Of a stretch of 64,000 bases of DNA, positions 18,514 to 29,791 are shown one piece after another. This stretch comes from Psychromonas sp. L1A2 (GTDB lineage: Bacteria; Pseudomonadota; Gammaproteobacteria; Enterobacterales; Psychromonadaceae). Within the stretch, counting starts at the first letter, position 1. Each line of letters starts with the position of its first letter. A program made the translations under genes and the position numbers. The stretch covers positions 124,001-188,000 of the forward strand of contig NZ_WUAG01000002.1 in assembly GCF_009828855.1 (NCBI RefSeq). The letters run 5' to 3'. The notes beneath the pieces were generated by a model. It was not told the DNA's origin. It made no database searches and saw nothing but the letters and a program-made list of their open reading frames with translations.

Positions 18514-18570
18514 GCCTTAATTCCTTATTTTTTACTTACTATTAATGAATAAAAGACTAAATGAATGAAG

Positions 18571-19401
18571 CTAGGCTTCAAAACCACCGCTTTTAGGACC
18601 TGAATGATGATCATCATCTGAGTTATCAGTATCACTTTTATGGCCATTATTTTTATCTTGATCGCTTGAGTCTGATGCATCAGTAACTGCAATGCTAACA
18701 CCACAAATATCACGATAAACTAGTCCAATGACATTAATACAAAATGGAATGACAAATAATAAACCAATTCCTGAGGTTAAAATCCCAACAATAAATAGTG
18801 CACAGAAAAGAATAAGTAATTGTGTAAATTGCCCGATATTTTTATGCACTAATTTAAAGGACAGTTTTAAGGCAACAACAGGAGAGACTTTCTTTTCTGC
18901 AATTAAAGGGTAAACCAAACAAAAAGACATTTTTAAATACAATAAAACAATAATAGACAACACAAACCCAGCACTGCCAAATACTTGCCCAAGCGCCATA
19001 CTTGCAGCATTTGTCATTAAATTAACCATCATCGCAGCCAGCGATAATTTTAAAAGCATTTTGAAGTAGTTAAATAGGTGAAATGAATTAGTTTTTAAAC
19101 CAACAGAGTGGTGAACCCCCATCATGATTAAACCGGTCATTAATGGAGGGGCAATCAATAATGCAAAAATAAAGAAAACACCAATGACTTTAGGGTCGCT
19201 CAAAGAGGTACTACCATCAATAAAGATGCTTAATAGAGCAAAGGAAACGAGCATGATGAAAATACAAGCGGTAAGGAGTGGTAAGAAATGTTTACGGGTA
19301 ACTTTAAGCGCATCTAATAACAATTTCTTTAAATCAAATCGATACCCTTCGGCAAGTGATTTTTTAATATCACCCCCTAATACAAAATATTTTGAGTTCA
19401 T
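18571..19401 (-). CDS. Multi-pass inner-membrane protein of unknown function
   Basis: A 276-residue protein with about five or six hydrophobic segments between residues 40 and 235, including LLTACIFIMLVSFALLSIFI and GLLFVIPFCINVIGLVY. It ends in an acidic, His- and Ser-rich tail (DASDSSDQDKNNGHKSDTDN and onward) that should be cytoplasmic and might bind metal. The pattern resembles the broad glycerophosphoryl-diester/YciC-like integral membrane class, but I cannot name a family. It lies 57 bases upstream of the DUF2987-like gene, suggesting a two-gene unit. Confidence 0.7.
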   Translation of the reverse strand: MNSKYFVLGGDIKKSLAEGYRFDLKKLLLDALKVTRKHFLPLLTACIFIMLVSFALLSIFIDGSTSLSDPKVIGVFFIFALLIAPPLMTGLIMMGVHHSVGLKTNSFHLFNYFKMLLKLSLAAMMVNLMTNAASMALGQVFGSAGFVLSIIVLLYLKMSFCLVYPLIAEKKVSPVVALKLSFKLVHKNIGQFTQLLILFCALFIVGILTSGIGLLFVIPFCINVIGLVYRDICGVSIAVTDASDSSDQDKNNGHKSDTDNSDDDHHSGPKSGGFEA

Positions 19402-19433
19402 AACAAGCTAACTTCCCTACTAAAATAAATAAG

Positions 19434-19471
19434 AGCTAAATAAAAGCTAAATAACAGCCAAATAACAGCTG
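19434..19471. repeat. Short degenerate tandem repeat
   Basis: Three to four copies of about 11 bases (AGCTAAATAA, AGCTAAATAAC, AGCCAAATAAC, AGCTG) lie upstream of the membrane-protein gene. Probably slippage. Confidence 0.5.
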
Positions 19472-19583
19472 TTCAGCAGCAAATCATTGTAGGGAGTTCT
19501 GTTAGCTTTTCAAGTAGATTAGGTGCTTATACGTATTATTTAAAAATCAACTGCATAGCATGCTATAAGTTATTCTTACCTTT

Positions 19584-20306
19584 TCAATCTAACAATGTTT
19601 TAACCAACTCTGGCACTAATTGTGAGGCTTTACCATGTAATAGAATATCGAAATGACTATTTATTTCACTTGGTTCAAGATTAACTTCTATTGACTCGGC
19701 ACCGACACTTTTTGCTTCTTCAACAAAACCTGCTGCAGGATAAACGGTTCCTGAAGTACCAATAGCGATGAATAAGTCAGCTTGTGCGAGATGATGATAA
19801 ATAATATCTAACCCTAGTGGCATCTCACCAAACCAAACAATATGAGGTCGTAATGGCAATGGATATTGGCAACAAGTACAAAAATCGTTACTGGTAAGGT
19901 CGGTGGTCCAAGGAATAACTTGATTTGTTTTGGCACAACGCACTTTTAATAACTCACCGTGCATGTGAATGACGTTTTTAGAGCCGGCCTGTTCATGCAA
20001 GTTATCAATGTTTTGTGTCACTAATAAAAACTCACCATCAAACTTCTCTTCGAGCTCAGCTAATGCATAATGTGCTGCATTGGGTTTACTGGTGCCTAAA
20101 CAAAAGCTTTGTCTACGTTTATTATAAAAGTCTAACACTAACTCTGGATCGCGTTTATACCCATCTAAAGTGGCTACATCTTCCAGTTTGTACTTTTCCC
20201 ACAAACCATCTTTTGCACGAAAAGTACTAATGCCTGATTCAGCTGAAATGCCCGCACCTGTTAAGATCACAATTTTCTTATACTCACTCACAACAATAGA
20301 CCTCAT
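19584..20306 (-). CDS. cobB: NAD-dependent protein deacylase (sirtuin)
   Basis: A 240-residue class III sirtuin that removes lysine acyl groups using [17 protein letters not shown] (17-30) binds [15 protein letters not shown] follows, and the catalytic His is in IHMHGEL. Zinc ligands are Cys in VRCAKTN and the CTCC cluster. DFYNKRRQ contains the Tyr and Arg that mark desuccinylase-type (SIRT5-like) bacterial CobB. The length is normal for the short form. It is monocistronic with a long upstream gap. Confidence 0.93.
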   Translation of the reverse strand: MRSIVVSEYKKIVILTGAGISAESGISTFRAKDGLWEKYKLEDVATLDGYKRDPELVLDFYNKRRQSFCLGTSKPNAAHYALAELEEKFDGEFLLVTQNIDNLHEQAGSKNVIHMHGELLKVRCAKTNQVIPWTTDLTSNDFCTCCQYPLPLRPHIVWFGEMPLGLDIIYHHLAQADLFIAIGTSGTVYPAAGFVEEAKSVGAESIEVNLEPSEINSHFDILLHGKASQLVPELVKTLLD

Positions 20307-20495
20307 CGACTTTTTAAAATATATGCTAATAACGCACAGTGAAAAAGCAGCTTATAGTTTAGCTCAGTGCTTTATTTCAGATATTCATTTCAACAATCTG
20401 CTTCAATACATCAATACATTATGTTTTTAAGCGAATTAAATAATTAAGCTCAATAACCTGTATCAGTAACTTATCCTAACAATTGACCTTAACAC

Positions 20496-20535
20496 GCTAT
20501 TTTTTTGACTATCTATTTGGCAATCAAAAAATAGC
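20496..20535. repeat. Inverted repeat with T/A-rich arms
   Basis: GCTATTTTTTTGA (20496-20508) and TCAAAAAATAGC (20524-20535) form a stem of about 12 bp around a 15-base loop. It is not next to a gene end, and its role is unclear. Confidence 0.55.
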
Positions 20536-20657
20536 ATTATTAATTGTAGTGTTATATTAAAAAAAGTTTGTGTCTAAGTTCATAATATATTGATTCAACT
20601 ACTTAGGTATTTAATCACTGCTCTGAATTTCAATAAATATGTTCAGTAAATTTTAGG

Positions 20658-20685
20658 CAAAAAAAAAGCCGCAGAGCGACTTTTC
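20658..20685 (-). terminator. Intrinsic terminator of pheST-ihfA
   Basis: On the reverse strand, AAGTCGC-TCT-GCGGCTT is followed by nine T residues, about 55 bases past the ihfA stop. Confidence 0.85.
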
Positions 20686-20738
20686 ATGAGATATCATGCC
20701 AAATTGAATAATGACCTAATGATCAAACTTAGTATTAA

Positions 20739-21044
20739 TTATTTATTAGGCTTATCTGAAAGACTAGTTTCCACTAACTCTTTCAGTTTCTGACCAGCTT
20801 TAAAAGTAACAACTCGTCGGGCTTCAATAGGAATATCTTCGCCAGTTTTAGGATTACGACCAGGCCGTTCTCCTTTATCTTTAAGTTCAAATCCACCAAA
20901 ACCTGAAATTTTAACTGGAGAACCAGCTTCAAGTGTCGATTTAATTTCTTCGAAAAAAGATTCTACAAACTCTTTTGCTTCTCGCTTGCTTAATCCGATT
21001 TCTTCCGATAAATGTGCTGCTATCTCAGCTTTTGTCAGTGCCAT
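20739..21044 (-). CDS. ihfA: Integration host factor subunit alpha
   Basis: A 101-residue HU/IHF-family DNA-bending protein that pairs with Ihf[21 protein letters not shown], the beta-arm [20 protein letters not shown] with the minor-groove-intercalating Pro, and the length all match IhfA rather than HU. It lies 3 bases after pheT, the same pheS-pheT-ihfA order as in E. coli, and a strong terminator follows. Confidence 0.96.
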   Translation of the reverse strand: MALTKAEIAAHLSEEIGLSKREAKEFVESFFEEIKSTLEAGSPVKISGFGGFELKDKGERPGRNPKTGEDIPIEARRVVTFKAGQKLKELVETSLSDKPNK

Positions 21045-21047
21045 AAA

Positions 21048-23435
21048 TTAATCTCTCAACGATGCATGAAATTCCGTAGAAACCGCTTCAACTATTAAAT
21101 TAACGCTATCAGCAATCTCCTGTTCTTCCAAAGTACGTGTTGCGTCTTGTAAGATCAAGCCTATTGCTAAACTTTTCTTACCATCTTCAACACCTTGTCC
21201 TTTGTATACGTCAAACAAGTTTATGCTAACTAGTTGAGAACCGCCAATTTTTTCTATAAATTTTAAGACCTTACCTGCATTTACTTGATCATCGACCACA
21301 AATGCAAGATCTCGGCTGTTCGCAGGGAACTTAGAAATGTCGCCAGCTTGCGGTAATTGACGTGTTAATACGGCATCAATTTCGATTTCAAACACAATAG
21401 CTTGACCATTTAATGCAAATGGCTTTTTCAAACTTGGATGCAAACTACCAATATAACCAACATTAACGCCGTTACGATAAATACCTGCAGATTGACCAGG
21501 ATGTAATGCACTGTGCTTTTCAGCTTTAAATTCAAAACTAGCATCATCAACGGTTAAATCTAGCACCGCTTCTAAATCTGCTTTTAAGTCAAAGAAATCA
21601 GCAACACGCGTTTCGATAGACCAATGTTCGTCATTCACGTTACCAATAATAACACCCGATAACATCGCTTGTTGACGGATACCATTTTCAGCTTGTTCAT
21701 CTTTAATGAAACGTAAACCTGTTTCAAATAAACGTACACGACTTTGCTGACGCTTTTGGTTTTTAGACACACTTTCCAATAAACCAGACCACAAACTAAC
21801 ACGCATTGCTGACATGTCTTTAGAAATAGGATTAGGCAAGATAAGCGCATCAGATTCAGGGTGCAATTTTAACTGTTTGTCAGGGTCAACAAAGCTATAA
21901 GTGATCGCTTCTTGATATTCGCGATTCACTAATACGTCGCGGATCTTAGACAGTTTTAAACGAGACTCATTATGAGCAGGCATTGTTAATGCGGCTTGAG
22001 GAGCAATATTTGGAATATTATTATAACCAAATACACGCGCCACTTCTTCGATTAAATCTTCTTCAATTTCCATATCAAAACGGTAGGTAGGAGCAATTGC
22101 TGACCAACCTTCTGCTGTTTCAGAAACAACACAACCTAGTTGCGTTAATATTTTCTGAACACGGTCAGCATCAATTGAAATACCGATTAAACGATCTAAC
22201 TTACTACGGCGTAACTCGATAGTCGCTTGTTTTGGTAAAGTCGCTTCGTTTACAGCTTCTGTAATTGGACCAACTTCGCCACCACAGATTTCAACTAACA
22301 GCTGTGTAGCACGTTCCATTGCCGTTGTTTGTAATACTGGATCCACACCACGTTCATAACGATGTGAAGCGTCAGTATGTAAACCGTAACTACGTGCACG
22401 ACCAGCAATCGCTAGAGGCGCAAAGAAGGCACTTTCTAAGAAAATATCTGTTGAACCTTCTTGAACACCAGAGTCTTGGCCTCCAAAGATACCAGCCATT
22501 GCAAGCGCTTTAGATTGGTCTGCAATCACTAATGTATCAGCGTTTAATTTAACTTCTTTACCGTCTAATAGCGTTAACTTTTCATCTTGCTCTGCAAGGC
22601 GAACTTCAATACCACCATCCAGTTTAGTTAAATCAAATGCGTGCATTGGATGACCAAACTCAAGTAATACGTATTGCGTGATATCAACTACAGCATCAAC
22701 ACTGCGCACACCACAACGACGTAGTTTTTCAACCATCCAAAGTGGTGTTGTTGCATTTTGATTAATGCCTTTAATGACACGGCCAAGATAACGTGGACAT
22801 GCTTCAGGTGCTTGTAAATTAATAGCGACTTGGTCATCAATAGTGACATCAACATTGTTCCAAGTTACTGGTGTTGCTTCAATGCTATTTAATACGGCTA
22901 CTTCACGAGCAAGACCTGCAATACCTAAACAATCAGCACGGTTTGCTGTTAAATCAACATCAATGATCACGTCATTAAGTTGTAAGTATTCACGAACACA
23001 TTGACCGATAGGTGCATCTAAAGGTAATTCGATAATCCCTTCTGCACTGTCAGCCATGCCTAACTCTGACTCACTACACAACATACCAAATGATGGTTGA
23101 CCGCGAAGTTTTGCTTTTTTAATTTTAAAATCGCCCGGTAAAACAGCACCGACAACGGCAACCGCTACTTTTAACCCTAAACGACAGTTTTTAGCGCCAC
23201 AAACGATATCGATTAATTCATCTTCACCGATATTGATTTTAGTGACTTGTAATTTATCTGCATCAGGATGTGGACCACATTCGACAACTTCACCAACAAG
23301 TACTTTACTAAACTCGCCAGCAACAGGCTCTACGTCATCAACTTCAAGACCGGCCATTGTAATTTGGTGCTGTAGTGCTTCAGAACTAATTTCTGGGTTA
23401 ACCCATTCGCGTAACCAAGCTTCACTGAATTTCAT
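21048..23435 (-). CDS. pheT: Phenylalanyl-tRNA synthetase beta subunit
   Basis: A 795-residue beta chain of the alpha2-beta2 PheRS. It has the N-terminal EMAP/OB-type tRNA-binding domain (residues 40-150, with [14 protein letters not shown] and CGAKNCR), the B3/B4 editing domain, the B5 domain and a C-terminal FDX anticodon-binding domain ([14 protein letters not shown] onward). The length equals the E. coli protein. It begins 12 bases after pheS, and the two are expected to be co-translated for complex assembly. Confidence 0.97.
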   Translation of the reverse strand: MKFSEAWLREWVNPEISSEALQHQITMAGLEVDDVEPVAGEFSKVLVGEVVECGPHPDADKLQVTKINIGEDELIDIVCGAKNCRLGLKVAVAVVGAVLPGDFKIKKAKLRGQPSFGMLCSESELGMADSAEGIIELPLDAPIGQCVREYLQLNDVIIDVDLTANRADCLGIAGLAREVAVLNSIEATPVTWNNVDVTIDDQVAINLQAPEACPRYLGRVIKGINQNATTPLWMVEKLRRCGVRSVDAVVDITQYVLLEFGHPMHAFDLTKLDGGIEVRLAEQDEKLTLLDGKEVKLNADTLVIADQSKALAMAGIFGGQDSGVQEGSTDIFLESAFFAPLAIAGRARSYGLHTDASHRYERGVDPVLQTTAMERATQLLVEICGGEVGPITEAVNEATLPKQATIELRRSKLDRLIGISIDADRVQKILTQLGCVVSETAEGWSAIAPTYRFDMEIEEDLIEEVARVFGYNNIPNIAPQAALTMPAHNESRLKLSKIRDVLVNREYQEAITYSFVDPDKQLKLHPESDALILPNPISKDMSAMRVSLWSGLLESVSKNQKRQQSRVRLFETGLRFIKDEQAENGIRQQAMLSGVIIGNVNDEHWSIETRVADFFDLKADLEAVLDLTVDDASFEFKAEKHSALHPGQSAGIYRNGVNVGYIGSLHPSLKKPFALNGQAIVFEIEIDAVLTRQLPQAGDISKFPANSRDLAFVVDDQVNAGKVLKFIEKIGGSQLVSINLFDVYKGQGVEDGKKSLAIGLILQDATRTLEEQEIADSVNLIVEAVSTEFHASLRD

Positions 23436-23447
23436 TATTAATAACCC

Positions 23448-24437
<990 letters not shown>

Positions 24438-24523
24438 CTACTTTAGACAAGTGATAAAAAATATGGGTGTAATTTTACGCAGTTCAAAATGATATGGCTA
24501 GTGCTGAGGACGGTTTGCAGGCG

Positions 24524-24570
24524 ATAAAACGCTGGAATTGAACATTTATTTCACGTTCAAGCCAGCGCTT
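24524..24570 (-). terminator. Terminator of the FAH-family gene
   Basis: On the reverse strand, AAGCGCTGGCTTGAAC and GTTCAATTCCAGCGTT form a 15-bp stem with a small internal defect, closing an 11-base loop and ending in TTTTAT. It lies 25 bases past the stop at 24595. Confidence 0.75.
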
Positions 24571-24594
24571 ATTAAAGACAGGTAAAATATAGAC

Positions 24595-25206
24595 TTATAA
24601 TACCGTCCAAGTTTGCGTTAATAATAGTTTATCTTGGTCATAAAGTTGGCCCGTAAATCGATCGCCTTTATTCACTTTACCAACGCCTTTCGGAGTGCCC
24701 GTCATTAATATATCGTTTGTTTCAAAAGACATAAACTCATTAACAGCAACGACTATTTGTGCCGGTTTATAAATCATTAATTCATAATTAGCTTGTTGAA
24801 TAATGTCATCATTAATTAATAAGACTAAACTTAATGATTCCACTTTATTGTCAATAGCGACAAACTCAGAGAATACCGCTGAAGCATCAAAAGCTTTCGC
24901 TCTTTCCCAAGGTAAGCTTTTGCTTTTTAATACACTTTGCACTTCACGTTTAGTCAGGTCTAAGCCAATACCAGCGCCAATAAATTTATTATTTTCTATG
25001 ATCAAAGACAGCTCAGCTTCATAATGAATGGCATCAACGGCATGTGTTTTGATATCCGTTGAAATAGCAGAATTTGGCTTTACAAAAATAACAGGTTCAG
25101 TCGGCACTTCATTATTCAATTCAGCAATATGTTCAACATAGTTACGACCAATACACACTACTTTTGATGGTGTGATTTGTTGTCCATTTAATAATACAGT
25201 TTGCAT
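24595..25206 (-). CDS. Fumarylacetoacetate hydrolase family protein
   Basis: A 203-residue single-domain FAH enzyme. VVCIGRNYVEH and EPVIFVKPNSA are followed by the metal-binding acids in IHYEAELSLII. LPWERAKAFDASAVFS and ILMTGTPKGVGKV complete the family pattern. The short form resembles E. coli YcgM and eukaryotic FAHD1, which hydrolyse acylpyruvates or decarboxylate oxaloacetate. No aromatic catabolism genes are nearby, so a housekeeping acylpyruvase role is more likely than tyrosine breakdown. Confidence 0.87.
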   Translation of the reverse strand: MQTVLLNGQQITPSKVVCIGRNYVEHIAELNNEVPTEPVIFVKPNSAISTDIKTHAVDAIHYEAELSLIIENNKFIGAGIGLDLTKREVQSVLKSKSLPWERAKAFDASAVFSEFVAIDNKVESLSLVLLINDDIIQQANYELMIYKPAQIVVAVNEFMSFETNDILMTGTPKGVGKVNKGDRFTGQLYDQDKLLLTQTWTVL

Positions 25207-25253
25207 ATCAATTTCCTTTTCTCATATTTTATATCAGACCTTTTTATAGGTTT

Positions 25254-25324
25254 ATGCCGATTACATTAAATATGTTATCTAAATTTTGCGCTGGAAAAAC
25301 AGTCCAATTCAAGGCGTAAATGAC
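25254..25324 (+). repeat. MITE family A, half copy beside tatD
   Basis: ATGCCGATTACATTAAATAT, TTATCTAAATTTTGCGC and AAGGCGTAAAT match the first about 70 bases of the element at 42468. The second half is missing, and similarity ends 14 bases from the tatD stop codon. Confidence 0.75.
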
Positions 25325-25337
25325 CATTACGATAATA

Positions 25338-26120
25338 TTAGCTAACGGTAATCGCCCCTTTGAACAGCGTGAAATAATTATTAGTCGTCACCTCTGCTAA
25401 CTCATCAAAAGAAACACCTTTTAATTCCGCCACAAATTTAGCAACATCATGAGTATAAGCGGGCTCATTTTCTTGGCCGCGATGTGGAACAGGTGCAAGA
25501 TAAGGTGAATCGGTTTCAACTAATAATCTATCTAACGGTACCGCTTTAATCACTTCTTGCAGCTCTTTGGCATTTTTGAATGTAACAATGCCAGACACTG
25601 AAATATAGAAGCCCATTTTCATTGCTTCTTCCGCCATTTCAATCGACTCAGTAAAACAATGTAATACACCACCGACTTGCTCAGCGCCTTCTTCACGAAG
25701 AATATCTAAGGTATCTTGACGTGCACCACGAGTATGGATAATAAGCGGTTTATTAAGCTGTTTAGCCACTCTGATTTGTTTACGAAATGCATCAATCTGC
25801 CATTCTTTTGTTTCAGGGGAATAAAAGAAGTCTAATCCAGTTTCACCTACCGCTACGACTTTATCTGAACTTGCATATTCAAGTAATAATGCTTCATCCA
25901 TTACTGCATCCTTGTATAAAGGATGGACACCACAAGTGCTAGACACTTGTTTATAAGGGGCAATCATTTCAGCCATCGCTGGATAGTCATCTAACGTTAC
26001 GCAAACACTTAATAAGTGCGTAATGCCTTGTACTTGTGCTTTGTTGATAACGTCTGCAATATTCTTGTGTTTTTCTTTATAATCTAAACGGTCAAGATGA
26101 CAATGAGAATCTACTAACAT
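25338..26120 (-). CDS. ycfH: TatD-family metal-dependent hydrolase (YcfH type)
   Basis: A 260-residue TIM-barrel metallo-hydrolase. VDSHCHLDRLDY supplies the first two metal His, VGETGLDFFY the Glu, LIIHTRGA and LHCFTES further ligands, and LLVETDSPYLAP the Asp. Family members show deoxyribonuclease or related activity; the physiological role of YcfH is not settled. The start overlaps the end of holB by 7 bases, and it closes the plsX-fab-holB gene block, the same order as E. coli. Confidence 0.93.
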   Translation of the reverse strand: MLVDSHCHLDRLDYKEKHKNIADVINKAQVQGITHLLSVCVTLDDYPAMAEMIAPYKQVSSTCGVHPLYKDAVMDEALLLEYASSDKVVAVGETGLDFFYSPETKEWQIDAFRKQIRVAKQLNKPLIIHTRGARQDTLDILREEGAEQVGGVLHCFTESIEMAEEAMKMGFYISVSGIVTFKNAKELQEVIKAVPLDRLLVETDSPYLAPVPHRGQENEPAYTHDVAKFVAELKGVSFDELAEVTTNNYFTLFKGAITVS

Positions 26121-27172
26121 GCTTTATTTTCCTTAAATTCATTTTTTATTTTTATCAATAATGCGTTAATCAACAGTTCTTTTTTTAGTGATGAATGACT
26201 GGTTAATAAACTACGAGTCTTTAATATTTCAGTACTTAATACACGTAAACTTTTGTAAGAGAGCTGCGCTTGCCAAAGTTGTAATTGTGGCAATGCAAAA
26301 TAGTAAATAGCATCTTCATTAAGTTGATTATTGTTTAGTTTTAACTTATGAATATCATGTAATAAATGAAAAACCAATAGTAAATTTTGCTCTACGTCTT
26401 TAACCAGTAATTGTGAGAATGAGAACAAATGAATAGGTTGATATAACAAATTAAACAACCCTTCAACGCATTGCCGACGTGTATCAAGAGACGCATCTTG
26501 TTCAAGCTCTTTTAAGTGATTAAGCAAAGCTAATGGACTATTTTGAAACCAACGCAATACCCCATAATCACTTACTTGATACCCTAGCGCATATAACCAA
26601 TCGATTAATGTCTGATCATCTGGACTATGTATATGTGTTTGTTGCAAACGACTCAATAATGTCGGCATTAATTGGTGATGGGTACGCGCCAACAAAATAA
26701 GGTAACTGTCACCTTGTGGTTCTTCAAGTGTTTTTAATAGTGCATTAGCAGCCGCTTCCGTTAACTGATCAACCCCTTTAATCAAGACCACTTTATTATT
26801 GCCTAACTGAGGTCGTTCGTTCAGTTTTTCAGTTAATAAACGTACTTGGTCAATACCAATCGATTTGTTTTTTTCGGCTTCTAACAAATGAAAATCAAGA
26901 TGATTATTCGCGCTGATTAAACGGCAAGAATGACACTCAAAACAAGCGTCATTTTCTCTTTTATCGGTGCACAATAAAAACTGTGCTAATTGCTTTGCTA
27001 ACTTATATTTACCAATACCGGCACTACCTGTGAATAATAAACCATGGGCAAAACGCCCTTCATGATAAGTATTTTGTAGCTTTTGATAAAAAGGAGTCAG
27101 CCAAGGTGTCGTGACATTATCAAAAATAACCTCAGCATTATCTGTATCTTGCACTTCTTTCATAGTAGGCAT
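26114..27172 (-). CDS. holB: DNA polymerase III delta prime subunit
   Basis: A 352-residue clamp-loader subunit. It shows the AAA+ P-loop-like GSAGIGKYK, the Cys4 zinc module CTDKRENDACFECHSC (spacing C-x8-C-x2-C-x2-C) and the SRC-like region LSRLQQ, all as in HolB. The C-terminal collar domain is less conserved. Met4 is an alternative start. It follows tmk directly and overlaps tatD. Confidence 0.94.
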   Translation of the reverse strand: MPTMKEVQDTDNAEVIFDNVTTPWLTPFYQKLQNTYHEGRFAHGLLFTGSAGIGKYKLAKQLAQFLLCTDKRENDACFECHSCRLISANNHLDFHLLEAEKNKSIGIDQVRLLTEKLNERPQLGNNKVVLIKGVDQLTEAAANALLKTLEEPQGDSYLILLARTHHQLMPTLLSRLQQTHIHSPDDQTLIDWLYALGYQVSDYGVLRWFQNSPLALLNHLKELEQDASLDTRRQCVEGLFNLLYQPIHLFSFSQLLVKDVEQNLLLVFHLLHDIHKLKLNNNQLNEDAIYYFALPQLQLWQAQLSYKSLRVLSTEILKTRSLLTSHSSLKKELLINALLIKIKNEFKENKAC

Positions 27173-27826
27173 TTATAAACTCGCTAACCAAGTATCAAGT
27201 TGTTGCTTAATGGCGGTTTCTACGTCAGTAAATGATTGGCTTGCATCAATACAAACCGCGCTCGGTTCATCTGCAACTAATTGCTGAAATACGGCACGAG
27301 AGCGATTAAAAAAATCAATGGCTAAACGTTCAATGCGATCTAACTCTCCGCGACCACGTGCTCTGCTTAACCCTAGCTCAGGTTCAATATCTAAAAATAA
27401 CGTAAAGTCAGCTTTGAAATCACCTAATGCTACTTGTTTAATATCGCGAATAAGATTTAAATCAATCCCGCGACCACCACCTTGATAAGCTAAAGAAGAC
27501 CAGTTATGGCGATCACCAATAACGACTTTATTGTCTGCCAAAGCGGGTTTTATTTTATGTTCCACTAACTGGACACGAGCAGCGTACATAATTAATAACT
27601 CAGCTTTATCGTCTAACTGCTCATCGTCAACGTCCATTTTCACTATATCACGCATTTTTTCAGCTAATACGGTGCCGCCAGGTTCACGCGTCAATTCAAT
27701 TTTCTGTTCAGAGATACCTTTGCTGATTAACCAGTCTTGAATATATTGAATCGCAGTACTTTTGCCTGCGCCTTCTAAACCTTCAATGACAATAAATTTA
27801 CCGGCTAATTTTTGTTGTGCTGACAT
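27173..27826 (-). CDS. tmk: Thymidylate kinase
   Basis: A 217-residue kinase converting dTMP to dTDP. The P-loop is GLEGAGKST (residues 15-23), the DR-x motif is GDRHNWSSLAYQ and the LID is RGRGELDRIE with the Arg-rich loop of the E. coli type. It lies one base after mltG and abuts holB. Confidence 0.95.
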   Translation of the reverse strand: MSAQQKLAGKFIVIEGLEGAGKSTAIQYIQDWLISKGISEQKIELTREPGGTVLAEKMRDIVKMDVDDEQLDDKAELLIMYAARVQLVEHKIKPALADNKVVIGDRHNWSSLAYQGGGRGIDLNLIRDIKQVALGDFKADFTLFLDIEPELGLSRARGRGELDRIERLAIDFFNRSRAVFQQLVADEPSAVCIDASQSFTDVETAIKQQLDTWLASL

Positions 27827-27827
27827 A

Positions 27828-28823
27828 TTACATTCCTCGAATATATTTATTTACAGCACGATTGTGCTCTCTTAAATTTTTTGAGAAATAAGAAGTGCCA
27901 TCCCCTTTACTCACAAAATATAGGTACTTGGTTGTTGCTGGGTGTAATGCAGCATAAAGCGCTTCTTCACTAGGCATTGCAATCGGTGTTGGCGGTAAAC
28001 CGTTAATGGTATAAGTGTTATAAGCGGTTTTTTCTTGCAAATCTTTTTTACGAATGCGGCCATTATAACGATCGCCCATGCCGTAAATAACTGTTGGATC
28101 AGTTTGTAAACGCATTCCTATTTTTAGACGATTGACAAAAACTGATGAAATCTTATCGCGGTCATTGGCTAAACCACTTTCTTTTTCGATAATTGACGCC
28201 ATGATCAACGCTTCATAAGGGGTTTTATAAGGTAAGTTTTTGTCTCTTTCCGCCCATAATTTTTCTAATACACGTTGTTGATGAAGATAGGCTTTTTTTA
28301 CAATACTAAATGCGCTCATATCAGCAGTGTAATGATAAGTTTCAGGGAACAATAACCCTTCTAATTTAGTAGAAGAACTCTCTAAAGCGGTCAATAATTC
28401 TTGTTCTGTTTTTTGTAACGGTTGAATGTGCTCGGCATTAGTAAAAATAGCCTGCCAGTCTTTATAAGTACTGCCTTCGACAAAGGTCAATTTAAATTGG
28501 AATTCATGCCCACTGGTCAGGATCACCAAAATTTGTTCTAGAGAAGCCCCTTTGGGAAGCTCATAAGTACCAGATTTTATTTTTGTTAATTCAGGTCTTA
28601 ATTTTGAGATGACCTTCCACCAACGTTGACTATCTAGTAAACCTTGATTGATTAACTGTGGTGCTAAATGAGAGAAATAACTACCATCTGCTAAGGTAAA
28701 TAATTGTGTTTCTTGTACTCTCGGGGAACCTAAGTAAGTGTCTATTTGTTGTTTTGACCACAGTAATGCTGCGGCTATTATTAAACAGAGAAATAATAAA
28801 ACGAACCCTATTTTCTTCATCAT
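27828..28823 (-). CDS. mltG: Endolytic murein transglycosylase
   Basis: A 331-residue inner-membrane protein (YceG family) that cleaves nascent glycan strands and so sets their length. One N-terminal transmembrane helix (IGFVLLFLCLIIAAALLW) is followed by a LysM-like region and the catalytic domain with ASIIEKESG, where Glu is catalytic, and LQTDPTVIYG. The ATG overlaps the pabC stop (ATGA), giving tight coupling. Confidence 0.94.
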   Translation of the reverse strand: MMKKIGFVLLFLCLIIAAALLWSKQQIDTYLGSPRVQETQLFTLADGSYFSHLAPQLINQGLLDSQRWWKVISKLRPELTKIKSGTYELPKGASLEQILVILTSGHEFQFKLTFVEGSTYKDWQAIFTNAEHIQPLQKTEQELLTALESSSTKLEGLLFPETYHYTADMSAFSIVKKAYLHQQRVLEKLWAERDKNLPYKTPYEALIMASIIEKESGLANDRDKISSVFVNRLKIGMRLQTDPTVIYGMGDRYNGRIRKKDLQEKTAYNTYTINGLPPTPIAMPSEEALYAALHPATTKYLYFVSKGDGTSYFSKNLREHNRAVNKYIRGM

Positions 28824-29641
28824 TGTTGCTGACTTCCTTGCTTAAGTATTACTTGTAATTCAGTTATTCGTTGTAACTGTTGTTGGCTATAACTTTTTTC
28901 TTGATATTGTTTCACAGGCACAATCCCCATCAAAGCATTAGATAGAAAAAGACAAGAGGCTTGATTTACATCTTCTAAAGATATTTCTTTTTCGACAACC
29001 TTAATGGCACTATGTTGCATAATACGTTCACGCATCACTCCCGCCACACCACAAAAATCTAATTTAGGTGTTACCCATTGACCATTGAGATAAATAAATA
29101 CATTAGCACTACAGGCTTCAATAACATTTCCAAGCTCATCACAAACTAATCCTTCAACGGCATTTAAAGCTGCGAGTTCTCGTTTAATGAAGACTTGTTC
29201 TAATCTTGCTAATGATTTTAAACCAGCAAGTTGTTTATTACGCCCTAGTTGACTAGCGCATTGTACAATATTGATCCCTTGCTGTTGCCATTGTAAATAA
29301 GTATCAGGAAAAACGGAAAGGCTGATAATACGCTGAACATCATTACAACCTTCTGCACTGTAACCTCGCCCACCACTTCCCCTGGTCAGCATTAATTTTA
29401 ATACATAGTGAGGTTGATCCAACACAGCCTTAGCGGCTGTAAAAACTTCTTGTTGAAGTTGCTGCCAATCAATATCAGGAAAAAAAAGACGGGCGCTTCC
29501 GTTTTGTAAACGCGCTAGATGAAGTGACCAATCAATGACTTCACCAAACTCAATTTTTATGGTGGAGAATAAACCATCACCATAAGCGAGCCCTCGATCT
29601 GCTGCATTAATTTTATTATTTTCTAGTCCGTTAATTAACAT
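28820..29641 (-). CDS. pabC: Aminodeoxychorismate lyase
   Basis: A 273-residue PLP enzyme of the class IV aminotransferase fold that releases pyruvate from aminodeoxychorismate to give p-aminobenzoate for folate. GLAYGDGLFSTI, the PLP Lys in LKSLARLE, EACSANVF and the C-terminal FLSNALMGIVPV are typical. It sits between fabF and mltG as in E. coli. The two downstream genes overlap or abut. Confidence 0.93.
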   Translation of the reverse strand: MLINGLENNKINAADRGLAYGDGLFSTIKIEFGEVIDWSLHLARLQNGSARLFFPDIDWQQLQQEVFTAAKAVLDQPHYVLKLMLTRGSGGRGYSAEGCNDVQRIISLSVFPDTYLQWQQQGINIVQCASQLGRNKQLAGLKSLARLEQVFIKRELAALNAVEGLVCDELGNVIEACSANVFIYLNGQWVTPKLDFCGVAGVMRERIMQHSAIKVVEKEISLEDVNQASCLFLSNALMGIVPVKQYQEKSYSQQQLQRITELQVILKQGSQQQ

Positions 29642-29737
29642 CTACTTATCACTAATTTTTATAATTTCATTGATGAAGTTGAGTATACCGATCCTACTTT
29701 ATTTATAATATGGTTAACGTTTATAAAATTTAGATAT

Positions 29738-29769
29738 AAAAAAACCTGATCGATTAAATCAGGTTTTTA
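29738..29769 (-). terminator. Terminator after fabF
   Basis: AAAACCTGAT and ATCAGGTTTT (29741-29750 and 29758-29767) form a 10-bp stem with A/T runs on both sides, 23 bases past the fabF stop. It separates fabF from pabC, which then needs its own promoter or read-through. Confidence 0.85.
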
Positions 29770-29791
29770 ATTGTCTAAAGCATTAGAAAAA

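Larger units (their letters stand above)
20307..20738. other. Intergenic region between cobB and ihfA
   Basis: These 432 bases carry the ihfA terminator (20658-20685), a long AT dyad (20496-20535) and presumably the cobB promoter. No gene is seen. Confidence 0.55.
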
